Of a stretch of DNA of 64,000 nucleotides, positions 18,149 through 28,284 are shown piece by piece. Where the stretch lies: NCBI RefSeq assembly GCF_011299095.1, contig NZ_CP049889.1:568501-632500 (forward strand). The letters are read 5' to 3'. This DNA is from Jeotgalibaca porci. Its GTDB lineage: Bacteria > Bacillota > Bacilli > Lactobacillales > Aerococcaceae. Below the pieces are notes generated by a model. That model did no database searches, had not been told where the DNA came from, and worked only from the letters and a program-made list of their open reading frames with translations. Position numbers and translations under genes: made by a program. Numbering within the stretch: position 1 is the first letter of the stretch; every line of letters starts with the position of its first letter.

Positions 18149-19542
18149 TAGTCATCTCCGGCCTTTCTACCATTCCTGAATTTTTTCAGGCGTTCATTAA
18201 ATCGTTTCTGTTCTTCGTCAGAAAGAAGACGTTCGCTTTTCGTCTGCGTCGGTTTCTCCGTTGCCCATTCCGGTAATTTCTCCACCTTACGGACAACGTT
18301 ACGACCATATTGACGGACGTTGCGCTTTTCAGCAGTGGCGCGCTTTTGTCCGATAAATTGTTTCGTTTTATTAATCGCTTCTTCGGGCAAGGAGATTTCG
18401 GATTGGGTCCAGTCGTTGGCAATCCGTTCTGCGACACCTTTATTCATCGTCGGCTCACCTTGAATTACCAACATGTAATAAATCAGCATATTCAAAACTC
18501 CCGAGGACAAATCGTATTGGCTCAACAAAATGTTCAGCAGATTTTTTTCATTTGAAGTAACCTGTCCCTTTTTCTGCGCCTTAATATCCGCGATAAATTG
18601 ATACGGAGTTAATTTTTCCGCTAGTAAAACCAATTGTATTTCCTGCTCAGTGTAGCCGGCTTTTTTCAAAGCCGCTTCCCGGTTCGCCTGTTGCTCGGCA
18701 GAAGCCTCGGCCGTTTGCTCCACTTTGTCACGAATCACACTCTTAGAAATACCTTGAGTCGTGCTGTCGGCAGCCAAATTCTCGAGCTCCTTTGTATCCA
18801 CAACACCATTCTCAAGATTTGATGCACGCATCAATAATGCGGCCATCTCCTCTTCTTCAATGCCGTACAATTTATTAAGGACTTCAATCTTCTTCCGAAG
18901 TTCTGATGTCAATGCTTCAGGACGGAAAAACTGACTATTTAATAATTGCTTCAAGTAGCTGAAGTTAAACGAAGATATTTCAATCTGCGGTGCTTGACCT
19001 TTGCGTGATTCCAGCAATGAACTTTGCTCCAACGGGACAATCGTACGCGCCACATTATAAACACCTACAAATGATTGCGTAATCTTCTGTAAGTCACTAT
19101 AGTCAGCTTTTGGAAAACTGTATTGCTCTTGCAGCCGTCTCAAACGTCCTTCACCAATGTGTTCCCGCAACAGCATCCGTAACAAATCTTCTTCAAAAAA
19201 CTGTTTGCTCGTGACAGGCATCAACGGCTCGTAGATGTATTCTTTCATCTGCTCGGTTTCTCTCACGTATGTATTCAATAAGCCTATGCCTTCCAAACGA
19301 ATGCGTGCCTGATAAAACTCCGGTATCCCGACGTTTAATGTGGCTAGCAGTTCAGAATGCAGTTTTGGTTGGGGTGTCATTTCAAAATCACCCAATAGCG
19401 TCATGTACAAACTGAACGCATGTGAGCCGATAATAGGTTGATACAAGTAGGTGATGACTTTACGGTCCACATCGGAAATAAAGCACGTTTGTTGTGTGCG
19501 AAAGGAGTCTTTCGGACTTAAATTTTTCCAAGGTGTATTCAT
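18148..19542 (-). CDS. dnaB: Replication initiation and membrane attachment protein DnaB
   Basis: Firmicute-type DnaB, 464 residues, which with DnaD and DnaI loads helicase at oriC and restart sites. It is not the helicase. The DDBH1 winged-helix part is at the N-terminus ([16 protein letters not shown] near residue 30) and the DDBH2 part near residues 300-380, with [20 protein letters not shown]. The start codon overlaps the nrdR stop as ATGA (19539-19542), so the operon is translationally coupled. The C-terminal tail is basic and low-complexity, as is usual. Confidence 0.93.
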   Translation of the reverse strand: MNTPWKNLSPKDSFRTQQTCFISDVDRKVITYLYQPIIGSHAFSLYMTLLGDFEMTPQPKLHSELLATLNVGIPEFYQARIRLEGIGLLNTYVRETEQMKEYIYEPLMPVTSKQFFEEDLLRMLLREHIGEGRLRRLQEQYSFPKADYSDLQKITQSFVGVYNVARTIVPLEQSSLLESRKGQAPQIEISSFNFSYLKQLLNSQFFRPEALTSELRKKIEVLNKLYGIEEEEMAALLMRASNLENGVVDTKELENLAADSTTQGISKSVIRDKVEQTAEASAEQQANREAALKKAGYTEQEIQLVLLAEKLTPYQFIADIKAQKKGQVTSNEKNLLNILLSQYDLSSGVLNMLIYYMLVIQGEPTMNKGVAERIANDWTQSEISLPEEAINKTKQFIGQKRATAEKRNVRQYGRNVVRKVEKLPEWATEKPTQTKSERLLSDEEQKRFNERLKKFRNGRKAGDD

Positions 19543-20021
19543 TCGTTCCGCCCCTCTAGCTCATGGTGATTCTTTTTCTCAAGGTTTTGTAGTTCCGCCA
19601 AGAATGTTTCACGATCAGAAAATTGACGATACACACTCGCAAAGCGAATATACGCTACATCATCAATTTTAGCCAAGTGCTCCATCACATACTCACCGAT
19701 AGCCATACTTGGTATTTCGCTCTCACCCGATGCACGCAGTTCCCGTTCAACCTGGTTCACAACTTCTTCCAGCTGCTCCAACTTAATCGGACGCTTTTCA
19801 CTGGAGCGAATCAGACCACGCAATAACTTTTCACGGCTGAATTCTTCACGTGTCCCGTTCTTTTTCACAACGAGCAACGGTGTCTGTTCAATTCGTTCAA
19901 AAGTAGTAAAGCGTTGGTGACAACATTCGCACTCACGACGGCGGCGAATCGAGTTATTTTCTTCGACGGGGCGGCTGTCCACAACTCGCGATCCATTATA
20001 TTGACATTTTGGACATTGCAT
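19539..20021 (-). CDS. nrdR: Transcriptional repressor NrdR
   Basis: ATP/dATP-sensing repressor of ribonucleotide reductase genes, 160 residues. N-terminal zinc ribbon CPKCQYNG ... CECCHQRF (residues 3-37), then the ATP-cone domain (about 46-136). First gene of nrdR-dnaB-dnaI, the standard order in Bacilli. Confidence 0.97.
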   Translation of the reverse strand: MQCPKCQYNGSRVVDSRPVEENNSIRRRRECECCHQRFTTFERIEQTPLLVVKKNGTREEFSREKLLRGLIRSSEKRPIKLEQLEEVVNQVERELRASGESEIPSMAIGEYVMEHLAKIDDVAYIRFASVYRQFSDRETFLAELQNLEKKNHHELEGRNE

Positions 20022-20075
20022 TCTTTCCAGACCCCTTTCTAGTCATTTTCTGTAGCTAGTATACCATAATAACCG

Positions 20076-20672
20076 CTATATTATGTTGTTTTTCAGCCAT
20101 GTTTCAACTTGTTCATAGGTATGGTTCAGGGGGCCGTTGTTGTCTATGACAATATCTGCGCGGTCTTTCTTGGTTTCAATCGGCTCTTGACTGGCAATAC
20201 GATTCAAAGCCTCTTCTTCCGTCAAATTGTTGCGGGCCATTAACCGTTCCAGCTGCACTGCTTCGGTTGTATACACAACCATAACGGCATCACAGTGGGT
20301 TTCATAGCCTGCTTCATACAGTAAGGGAATATCCAATACAATCAGCGGTTGGTTTGCATTTACAAGCGTTTCTGTGTCGGCCATAATCGTCCGTCTAATC
20401 TGAGCACTTAAAAGGTTATTTAGCGTTTCACGTTTTTCAGCATCGGAAAAAATCATTGCGCCTAGCTTTTCACGATTTAATGTTCCGTCTTTTTGGATAA
20501 TTTCAGTTCCAAAATGCGCGACAATGTTAGCCAACCCTTCTGTCCCTGGTTCAACCACGCGACGTGCTACTACATCTGCATCCACCACCGCATAGCCTTT
20601 ATCAGAAAAATACCTTGACACGGTTGACTTCCCAGTCGCGATACCTCCTGTTAATCCTAAAATATATGTCAT
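20076..20672 (-). CDS. coaE: Dephospho-CoA kinase
   Basis: Catalyses the last step of coenzyme A synthesis, 198 residues. P-loop GLTGGIATGKST at residues 6-17, DADVVARRVV (the acceptor-binding DAD) near 32, and the lid region with RLMARNNLTEEEALNRI. Its ATG overlaps the mutM stop by four bases (ATGA, 20669-20672), so it is co-translated with mutM, as in other Bacilli (polA-mutM-coaE). Confidence 0.96.
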   Translation of the reverse strand: MTYILGLTGGIATGKSTVSRYFSDKGYAVVDADVVARRVVEPGTEGLANIVAHFGTEIIQKDGTLNREKLGAMIFSDAEKRETLNNLLSAQIRRTIMADTETLVNANQPLIVLDIPLLYEAGYETHCDAVMVVYTTEAVQLERLMARNNLTEEEALNRIASQEPIETKKDRADIVIDNNGPLNHTYEQVETWLKNNII

Positions 20673-21529
20673 CCTGCCGGTCCTTTCTTTTCATAGCGTG
20701 CAATCGACCCTTGGCACTTAGGACAGTAATGTGTGCCCCGTTGTGCGACTTTAGTCTTTTCAATCGGGGTGCCACAGCGTGGACAGTCTTCATTTGTCTT
20801 GCCATAAACATTGAGAGCAACTTGAAACTTCCCGGCTTCTCCCAGCGTGTTTTTATACGTCCGAATGGTGGTCCCGCCTGCTTCCACTGCATTTGCAATA
20901 ACCGTAATAATCGCTTCACGCAGACGCGCAGTCTCCCCCTTATTTAACTGATTCGCGGGTTTCATGGGATTAATTTGCGCACGGAACAAAGATTCATCGG
21001 CATAAATATTCCCCACACCTGCCACAATATGCTGATCCAGAATCACCGCTTTAATTGCACGTTGTGTCCGGGATAACTTTTCTTGGAAATTCTCGAGCGA
21101 AAATTGGCTCGTTGTTGGTTCAGGTCCTAACTTTTGAATTGGACCGTAATTTTCCTTTTTATCAATCGGCATCAACGAAAAACGACCGAACTTACGCACA
21201 TCCAAATAACGCAAATCGCGATTATCACTGAGATGAAAAACGACATGCGTGTGTTTCTCATAAGGCTCACCTGTTTTTGTAACAGTGAATTTCCCTTCCA
21301 TTCGCAAATGGGAAACCATCGCCCAATGATCTAAAAGAAAAATCAAGTACTTACCCCGACGTTCAATTGTATGAATTTGTTCGCCGACTAATTCATTTTG
21401 GAAACGTTCAGAGGAAAATGGCGGTGTAATCATCCGATTCCAGAATACGTCCACACTCTTGATGGTCGCACCCGCCACGAGCTGATTGAGCCCTCTGCGA
21501 ACCGTTTCTACTTCTGGTAATTCAGGCAT
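20669..21529 (-). CDS. mutM: Formamidopyrimidine-DNA glycosylase
   Basis: Removes 8-oxoguanine and formamidopyrimidines and nicks the DNA, 286 residues. The start must be the ATG at 21527-21529, because the catalytic Pro has to follow Met directly (MPELPEVE); the upstream ATG at 21533-21535 would bury it. The H2TH region and the C-terminal zinc finger CPRCGTPIEKTKVAQRGTHYC are intact. The last codons of the broken MFS gene overlap its start. Confidence 0.96.
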   Translation of the reverse strand: MPELPEVETVRRGLNQLVAGATIKSVDVFWNRMITPPFSSERFQNELVGEQIHTIERRGKYLIFLLDHWAMVSHLRMEGKFTVTKTGEPYEKHTHVVFHLSDNRDLRYLDVRKFGRFSLMPIDKKENYGPIQKLGPEPTTSQFSLENFQEKLSRTQRAIKAVILDQHIVAGVGNIYADESLFRAQINPMKPANQLNKGETARLREAIITVIANAVEAGGTTIRTYKNTLGEAGKFQVALNVYGKTNEDCPRCGTPIEKTKVAQRGTHYCPKCQGSIARYEKKGPAG

Positions 21530-22786
21530 GTACATCTTCCCTTTCTTTTTGTTTAATCAGATATTTTTGACTTAACTTCAAGGCCGGCAACCACAAGACT
21601 AAAACAGCAGCTGCGAGTACTAAAAATAACAGCCAAGCAGGCTGATAACTGCCCGTCCTATCAAACAACGTTGCGACGGTAATAGAGCCGAATGTCATCC
21701 CTGTTTGCTGGACACTTTGGATGATCCGTAAGCATCACCGTAATTTTCGACGGTATACAAGGAGGCAACCAATAGCGGGCCGACAACCGCCCCAATCGCA
21801 TTTGCGGATCCATACAGAATCGCAGCTACAAACGCGGCCCACAACTGATTTGAAAAGAGCATAAAAAAGAAAACCAGGGATAAGGTACCGGCACTGTAAA
21901 TAATCGCGACTTTTATGCCAAAGGTATCATTTAGCCATCCCAATAATAATTTCCCAAAGATTCCTACGAGTGAATAGATCGAAATCAATAATCCTCCAAA
22001 TACAGCGCCATGCGCGAGGCTGAAAGCACGTGGAAATTGTCCCAGTCCGCCGCCATTTACCAAGCCCGCAAACAGCATGCCAATAAGTAGCATGAGGAAA
22101 AATGGTTTCCCAAGAGATTCCTGACCGCTTAAATATATCTGGCGATTCTGAATCTTGGTTTGCGTTTCACCGCTTTGGTTACTAATCAACTTGGTTAAGC
22201 CTTTATCTTCAGGGACACGTTGGTAAATAAACAGCGATATCAGCAGGCCAATCGCCAGCAGCATGACGCCATAAATGATATACGTTTGGCGCCAGCCATA
22301 TTATAATAACCATTTCGACACAAGCGGTCCAAAAATGACTCCGCCCATACTTAATCCGGTCATCGCCAGACTCATCGCTTTTCCGCGCTTCCATTCAAAC
22401 CAATTACTAATCATCATTGCCACAGGAATAATCCCAATAAAAACGAAAGCTATTCCTTTAACGAGTGAGATCAAATAAAAAACGTACAAATGATTGGCAA
22501 AGCCAAGCATCGCAATGGCTGTCCCGTAAAGAGCAGTCATCGCGATGTGGATTTTCTTAAAGTATTTAGTACTCAATAAGCGTGAAGCCAATGGTGCCAA
22601 TAAAATGCCCACACCTTGAAGTAAGGTATTTGATAACGTAAATTGACTCAACGAGATACCTGTATCTTCGGTAACCGCCGTAGCAAATAAGCTGGTTAGA
22701 GAAACCGAAATTGGTGCTGAAAGAGCTAAAAACACAATCGCTCCTAAAACAATCATCCATCCGTAAAAAGGGTTAGCCTTTCTCAT
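21522..22786 (-). pseudogene. Broken MFS transporter (OFA/oxalate-formate-antiporter-like)
   Basis: A 12-helix major-facilitator transporter of about 420 codons with two lesions. The N-half begins MRKANPFYGWMIVLGA and has the loop motif GKAMSLAMTG. An in-frame TAA at 22301-22303 interrupts the WLL-YGWR junction; the same frame then continues. Near 21725 a one-base loss shifts the frame: the open product ends KVSSKQG, but the other frame continues IIQSVQQTGMTFGSITVATLFDRTG through two more helices to a TGA at 21522-21524. Both halves read as one family member. Two sequencing errors are possible but real decay is simpler. Substrate unknown. Confidence 0.85.
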
Positions 22787-22828
22787 TTGAAATCCTCCTT
22801 AGAAACGACTGTGTCACAGTCTTCCTGC

Positions 22829-25480
22829 TTACTTCGCTTCGTACCAACTATTTCCGTAATGACTGTCCACTAACAAAGGTACAGATAGGCTGACAGCATT
22901 TTCCATGATTTCCGGCACCAATTTCTCCAGTACTTCAATCTCTTCTGGCGGGCACTCAAAAATCAACTCATCATGCACTTGTAAAAGCATACGTGTTTTC
23001 ATATTTTTTTCTTTCAACGCTTTATTCATGCGAATCATCGCAATCTTTAAGATATCAGCTGCTGTTCCTTGAATCGGCGAGTTGATCGCTGTTCGTTCAG
23101 CAAAAGAGCGCAAGTTGAAGTTACTGCTGTTGATATCCGGTAAATAACGGCGACGGTGGAATAGCGTCTCAACGAATCCTTTTTCTTTCGCTTCTTCCAC
23201 AATATCCGTCATGAACTGCTTGATACCTGGATATTTTTCGAAATATGTATCGATAAATGTTTTGGCTTCGGGTCTTGAAATACCTAAGTTTTGCGATAAT
23301 CCGTAGTCAGAAATACCATAAACAATTCCAAAGTTAACAGCTTTCGCTTGGCGACGCACATTGCCCGTCACTTCTGCTTCATCTTCAATCCCAAACACAC
23401 GCATGGCTGTTGAAGTATGAATATCCTGTTCTTCGATGAAAGCTTCCTTCATATGCGCATCTTCAGAAATATGCGCCAAGACACGCAATTCAATTTGTGA
23501 ATAATCCGATGCAAATATTTGCCAGTCTGGATGCGAAGGTACAAAGGCTTGACGAATCTTGCGCCCTTCTTCCATTCGAACCGGAATGTTTTGTAAGTTT
23601 GGTTCGTTAGAGCTTAAACGTCCCGTTTGTGTCAGCGTTTGTGTATAAATGGTATGGATTTTCCCTGTTTCAGGTTTGATATATTTTAACAATCCTTCCA
23701 CATATGTGGATTGCAACTTCGCAAGTTGGCGGTAATCCAAAATCATTTGGGCAATCGGTGCGGTCGCACTCAATTTCTCTAACACGTCAACGGCCGTTGA
23801 ATAGCCTGTTTTCGTTTTCTTAATAACGGGCAATCCCATTTTTTCAAATAAAATGATGCTCAGTTGTTTTGGTGAATTCACATTAAATTCTTCGCCTGCT
23901 TCGGTGTAGATGCCTTTTTCCATTTCTGTCAAACGCGCGGCAAATTCGACTTTCATTTTCTCCAAACGTGCGGGTTCAACCGTGATACCAGTCATTTCCA
24001 TTTCTGCCAAAATAAGCGCTAAGGGTAATTCTATTTCATAGTATAATTCGGTCAAGTTATCCTTTTCGAATTCAGCTTCCAATTGAGGACGAAGTGTTTG
24101 AATGGCTTTTATTTTACGTGCTAAGTGTTCGTTCACAATGTCCGCATCTTCCGGAACAGCTTGCTTCGCACCTTTTCCATAAACCGTTTCGTCATAAGAA
24201 ACTTCTGTATACCCGTATTCCTGTGCGACTGCGGCAATGTCGCGGCCCGTGTCTTTCGTATTGATAATATAGGAAGCCAGGAGCGTATCGAAATGAATCC
24301 CGTTCAGTGTGATGCCTGCATAATGCAAGATAACCTGTGTGCGTTTGGCATCATAAACGGCTTTTTTCATTTCTTCATTTGCTGCCCACTCTTTGAAAGG
24401 AATGCTAGCTTTTACCGTTTCCGGAGAGGCTGTATAAATCGTGTTCGCGTCTCCCCAAGCTACAGAAACGATTGTGCCATAGTGGTAGTTATCCTCTAAC
24501 ATTTCGACATAAAGCGCCATATCATTAGTGAAATGTGCTTCGGTAATTTCGTCGAGATGTGTATAAGTGATTTTCTCAAAAGAATCTGAAACGTCTTCTT
24601 CCGTATGATCCAAATCGCGTAAGAATGTATTGAAGTTCATTTCGCGATAGAAAGAAACCAGTTCTTCTTTGTTTTCATCTGTCACAATGAGTTCATCAAG
24701 TGAATAGCTAACCGGCGTAGCCAAGTCAATTGTTGCTAACTTTTTACTCATAAACGCTAATTCTTTGTCGTTGATGAGGTTTTCTTTCATCTTACTTTTT
24801 TTCATTTCATCGACATGTTCATAAAGATTTTCGATGCTGCCGTACTCTTTCAACAATTTTAAAGCCGTCTTCTCACCGACTTTGGTTACACCTGGGTAGT
24901 TATCGGAAGAATCGCCCATTAGACCTTTCATATCGATAATCTGGAGCGGTTCGATTCCCATCTCCTCACGAATCGATTCCGGTGTATAAGATTTCAATTC
25001 TGAAACGCCTTTAACGGTAATATCTACACGTGTCTGGTCAGTCGCAAGTTGCGTTAAATCTTTATCGCCGGTAATAATAACGACGTCAAACCCTTGCTCT
25101 TCAGCCATACGGGCATATGTTCCGATAATATCGTCTGCTTCGTAATTTGGAAGCTCGTACGTTTTGGAACCCATCGCTTCGATTAGGACGCTGAAGTACG
25201 GCCATTGCTCTGCCAACTCTGAAGGCATCGTTTGACGGCCGCCTTTGTATTCTTTAAAGTACTCGGTCCGGAATGTCGTTTTCCCAGCATCGAAAGCCAC
25301 CAACATATGGGTCGGTTGCTCCACTTCGAATAAGCGCGTTAAAATGCGGTTGAATGCGTAAAGCGCATTTGTATGAAGGCCATTTTGGTTTTTGAATCGA
25401 TTCAAATCCAACAGGCCGTAAAAGGAGCGGAATGCCAAACTGCTTCCGTCCAATAATAATAATTTCTTTTTATCTGCCAT
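22829..25480 (-). CDS. polA: DNA polymerase I
   Basis: Repair and Okazaki-fragment polymerase, 883 residues. The N-terminal 5' nuclease is intact (FDAGKTTFRTEYFKEYKGGR near 64; YEADDIIGTYA near 113; GDKDLTQL; GVTKVGEKTA). The central 3'-5' exonuclease domain lacks the first DxE motif (VEML in its place), as in Bacillus Pol I, so proofreading is probably absent. Polymerase motifs A (DYSQIELRVLAH), B (RRQAKAVNFGIVYG) and C (LLQVHDELIFE) are present. Probably co-transcribed with the MFS remnant, mutM and coaE downstream. Confidence 0.97.
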   Translation of the reverse strand: MADKKKLLLLDGSSLAFRSFYGLLDLNRFKNQNGLHTNALYAFNRILTRLFEVEQPTHMLVAFDAGKTTFRTEYFKEYKGGRQTMPSELAEQWPYFSVLIEAMGSKTYELPNYEADDIIGTYARMAEEQGFDVVIITGDKDLTQLATDQTRVDITVKGVSELKSYTPESIREEMGIEPLQIIDMKGLMGDSSDNYPGVTKVGEKTALKLLKEYGSIENLYEHVDEMKKSKMKENLINDKELAFMSKKLATIDLATPVSYSLDELIVTDENKEELVSFYREMNFNTFLRDLDHTEEDVSDSFEKITYTHLDEITEAHFTNDMALYVEMLEDNYHYGTIVSVAWGDANTIYTASPETVKASIPFKEWAANEEMKKAVYDAKRTQVILHYAGITLNGIHFDTLLASYIINTKDTGRDIAAVAQEYGYTEVSYDETVYGKGAKQAVPEDADIVNEHLARKIKAIQTLRPQLEAEFEKDNLTELYYEIELPLALILAEMEMTGITVEPARLEKMKVEFAARLTEMEKGIYTEAGEEFNVNSPKQLSIILFEKMGLPVIKKTKTGYSTAVDVLEKLSATAPIAQMILDYRQLAKLQSTYVEGLLKYIKPETGKIHTIYTQTLTQTGRLSSNEPNLQNIPVRMEEGRKIRQAFVPSHPDWQIFASDYSQIELRVLAHISEDAHMKEAFIEEQDIHTSTAMRVFGIEDEAEVTGNVRRQAKAVNFGIVYGISDYGLSQNLGISRPEAKTFIDTYFEKYPGIKQFMTDIVEEAKEKGFVETLFHRRRYLPDINSSNFNLRSFAERTAINSPIQGTAADILKIAMIRMNKALKEKNMKTRMLLQVHDELIFECPPEEIEVLEKLVPEIMENAVSLSVPLLVDSHYGNSWYEAK

Positions 25481-25501
25481 TTTATTTACATCCTAACTTT
25501 T

Positions 25502-25966
25502 TTATTCTTCATCCCCATCCGGGAAATGCAGCTTTTGTGGAGTCGCCACAATCAATTCTGCTTCCACCAGGCGTTCGCCATCTAGAGTGTTTCCTTCGAC
25601 AAATATCGTCACTTGCTCGCGGCGTTCGTCCAAGCGCTTCACTGTGAAATCAAAGGTAATCGTGATGTTGTGATAAATCGGTTCGATAAGGTCAATGGAT
25701 AGATCCACTATATGCGAACCAGGGCCTGGTAAATGCTTGGAAATATTACTCGTAATAATTCCAACAAGGAGTACCGTTGGCACAAGCGGCTTGTGATAAG
25801 TTGTTTCTTGAGAATAGTCGTACTGAACGTAAAGCGGGTTATCATCGTTTGTTAATCCTAAATATAACAGAACGTCGCGCGTCTCAATAATCTCTGTAAC
25901 CGTTAAGGAATCCCCTTCTTGAATTTCATCAATCGTTTTTCCTAGTTTTATATCTTTCAATGCCAT
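25502..25966 (-). CDS. MaoC-like hotdog-fold protein
   Basis: Single-domain MaoC/(R)-hydratase-like protein of 154 residues. NDDNPLYVQYDYSQ (about 40-53) contains the D-x-N-P-L/H motif of the hydratase active site, although the usual His after NP is replaced by Leu-Tyr; VPTVLLVGIITSNIS follows in the usual place. The change in the catalytic position makes enzymatic hydration uncertain. It lies 21 bp upstream of polA on the same strand. In fatty-acid metabolism such proteins hydrate enoyl-thioesters, but no partner is visible here. Confidence 0.72.
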   Translation of the reverse strand: MALKDIKLGKTIDEIQEGDSLTVTEIIETRDVLLYLGLTNDDNPLYVQYDYSQETTYHKPLVPTVLLVGIITSNISKHLPGPGSHIVDLSIDLIEPIYHNITITFDFTVKRLDERREQVTIFVEGNTLDGERLVEAELIVATPQKLHFPDGDEE

Positions 25967-26100
25967 ACGATCCTACCTTCCCGTATCAAATAGATTACTT
26001 CCATTTTAACAAATCCCGCAAGGGTTTCAAAGGAACTGGAACAATTAGATCCGATGAATGTCGTTTGGAGGATGAGGTGAGGCAGCGATTTGGGGTTTTT

Positions 26101-26177
26101 GGGGAATGATTACTGGTTCATTGCTCACTTTCGCCGCATTATGGGGAATGATTACCGATTCATTGCTCACTTTCGCC
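26101..26177. repeat. Short tandem repeat, 2 copies at 42 bp, downstream of murC
   Basis: GGGGAATGATTAC(T/C)G(G/A)TTCATTGCTCACTTTCGCC is found at 26101-26135 and 26143-26177. Each copy has a small inverted repeat (AATGA...TTCATT). It may be a degenerate member of the intergenic hairpin-array class, with a shorter period. Confidence 0.75.
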
Positions 26178-26180
26178 CGC

Positions 26181-26216
26181 AAAAAAAGACTGCCTCATTT
26201 TACTGAGAACAGCCTC
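26181..26216 (-). terminator. Terminator of murC
   Basis: Bulged stem (GGCTGTTCTCA with TGAGGCAGTC) followed on the minus strand by seven T's (A's at 26181-26187). Confidence 0.75.
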
Positions 26217-26230
26217 TGATTTAGCCTTTA

Positions 26231-27562
26231 TTAGTTTACACGTTTAATACTGTGATTCAATATCTCTTCATACGCCATACCGAATTTTTGAACATCTCCG
26301 GCACCCATGAATAGAATCACTGCATTGCGGTATTGCAACAATGGTGACAGATTTTCGAGTGGAAGCACTTCTGCTCCTTTTTCAACTTTATCTGCCAAGT
26401 CTTGAATTGAGACCGTACCACTTTGCTCACGTGCTGATGCGAAAATGTCACATAAATAAACAGCATCCGCAACATTTAATGCTTCCGCAAATTCACTCAA
26501 CAAAGCAACTGTGCGTGTAAATGTATGTGGTTGGAAAACAGCGATGATTTCTTTTTCAGGATATTTTTGACGTGCCGCATCCAATGTTGCTTTAATTTCT
26601 TGTGGATGGTGAGCATAATCATCAATTAGTATCATATCCTCTACTATTTTCTCGCTAAAGCGACGCTTCACGCCACCAAACGTATCTAATTGTGCTTGAA
26701 CTTTTTCTTTCGACAGACCTTCCAAATGCGTGAAGGTAATGACTGCCAATGAGTTCAAAATATTGTGATTTCCAAATGTTGGGATTGTAAAACGACCATA
26801 GAATTCACCACGAATCGTTACATCGAACGTACTGCCTTCTGTTGTCTTTTCAATATTACTCGCCACAACATCATTTTCAGCTTCCATTCCATATAAATAA
26901 ATCGGAACATCAACCTTGATGCGGTCCATGTATGGATCATCGCCACACGCAATCAACCCTTTTGATACTTGCCCGGCAAATGTCTCGAAAGCATTCACCA
27001 CATCGTTAATATCTTGGTAGTAGTCTGGATGGTCAAAATCAATATTGGTAATAATCGCATAATCCGGAGAATATGCCAAGAAATGACGACGGTATTCGCA
27101 CGCTTCCAACACAAAGAAATCTGCGTCTTGACGACCAAACCCTGTTCCATCTCCAATTAAATAACTGGTTGGCTCAATCCCACTCAGTACGTGTGACAGT
27201 AATCCTGTCGTACTTGTTTTACCATGTGAACCTGTAATCGCTACACTGGTAAAATCTTGGATGAACTTGCCAATAAATTCATGATAACGGACAACCTCTA
27301 AGCCTAACTCTTTCGCACGCACAATTTCTTCGTGCGAATCTGGGAAGGCATTCCCTGCTATAACAACCATTCCTGGTTTAATGTTTTCTTTCGCAAATGG
27401 ATACATCGGTATGCCTAAATCATCTAGCCCTTTTTGAGTAAAGAAATAAGTCTCTACATCTGAACCTTGTACATTTAAACCTTTACCGTGCAAAATAATT
27501 GCGAGTGCACTCATGCCGGATCCTTTGATCCCGACAAAATGATAGATATTTTGATTATTCAT
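26231..27562 (-). CDS. murC: UDP-N-acetylmuramate--L-alanine ligase
   Basis: Adds L-Ala to UDP-MurNAc in peptidoglycan synthesis, 443 residues. N-terminal UDP-binding fold with [13 protein letters not shown] (about 9-21), ATP-site [10 protein letters not shown] (about 111-120), [10 protein letters not shown] and HPQEIKATL further on. Full length. It follows ytpP-ytpR-(sftA position), the Bacillus order, and is the last gene before a terminator. Confidence 0.97.
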   Translation of the reverse strand: MNNQNIYHFVGIKGSGMSALAIILHGKGLNVQGSDVETYFFTQKGLDDLGIPMYPFAKENIKPGMVVIAGNAFPDSHEEIVRAKELGLEVVRYHEFIGKFIQDFTSVAITGSHGKTSTTGLLSHVLSGIEPTSYLIGDGTGFGRQDADFFVLEACEYRRHFLAYSPDYAIITNIDFDHPDYYQDINDVVNAFETFAGQVSKGLIACGDDPYMDRIKVDVPIYLYGMEAENDVVASNIEKTTEGSTFDVTIRGEFYGRFTIPTFGNHNILNSLAVITFTHLEGLSKEKVQAQLDTFGGVKRRFSEKIVEDMILIDDYAHHPQEIKATLDAARQKYPEKEIIAVFQPHTFTRTVALLSEFAEALNVADAVYLCDIFASAREQSGTVSIQDLADKVEKGAEVLPLENLSPLLQYRNAVILFMGAGDVQKFGMAYEEILNHSIKRVN

Positions 27563-27646
27563 TTGTTTCCTCCACTAATCTATAACCGACCTCAATGAAA
27601 AAAATCCCCACGAAATTATAACACTTATTGAGTATATTACAAGCAT

Positions 27647-28261
27647 CTACGTTTCATTCATTTCATCAAAGAAAGATTTGACACCATTCACGATGGGCGT
27701 TTGCTGGACAACTTCTCTCTGTGCCCACGAATGAGCCTGCTCTTGTTCCATAATTAACCCTAGCGAGCGGTGCAAAGCTTTGTTTGCTTTTCTATTAACT
27801 GCAGACTTCTTTTCAACTTCTGTGGATGGGTTCAAATCAACTAAAATCAAGTCTGCATCATTCACATACAGCTGCTCCTTGATTCTACTATAATCTGTGC
27901 TTCCTTTTTCATCACGAGGATTAGTATTCCAGATTGAAGGAATCTCAGAAGCGCGAAATGGGCGTCGACTCTTGTAAAATGAAAAAACTTGAGAAGCTTT
28001 CTCACTGTTTTCCTCGCGTTGCCGCTTCCGCTCTTCAGAGATATAGTCTTTCCGGATTTTCGCCTCAGGATTTTCCTTTTGATAGCGTTGGAAAGAATGT
28101 TTATGTTCTCTTAAAAATGGAACAGAAGGAGTGGCACCGTGCATGTCTGACGCAACAAACGTTGTGTGCTGGGACTGGCGTTCACTTTTTTCCGTTTCTT
28201 TTTCATCATGAGCTGATGTATTTAATAAGTAATTCGGGAAAGTACCTTTACCCTTAATCAT
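27647..28261 (-). CDS. Uncharacterised charged protein at the sftA locus
   Basis: A 204-residue soluble protein, very rich in Lys, Arg, Glu and Gln, likely largely disordered or coiled-coil. It has no Walker motif and no membrane segment. The phrase RRPFRASEIPSIWN near the middle resembles the P-F-x-x-x-E-(V/I)-P-S segment in the linker of the DNA translocase SftA/YtpS. In Bacillus and Listeria the gene between ytpR and murC is that translocase (about 950 residues), so this looks like a truncated remnant or a shortened functional derivative. The start is ATG at 28259-28261 behind AAGGAG. Function unknown. Confidence 0.72.
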   Translation of the reverse strand: MIKGKGTFPNYLLNTSAHDEKETEKSERQSQHTTFVASDMHGATPSVPFLREHKHSFQRYQKENPEAKIRKDYISEERKRQREENSEKASQVFSFYKSRRPFRASEIPSIWNTNPRDEKGSTDYSRIKEQLYVNDADLILVDLNPSTEVEKKSAVNRKANKALHRSLGLIMEQEQAHSWAQREVVQQTPIVNGVKSFFDEMNET

Positions 28262-28284
28262 TGCACGCACTCCTTCCGGTATTA

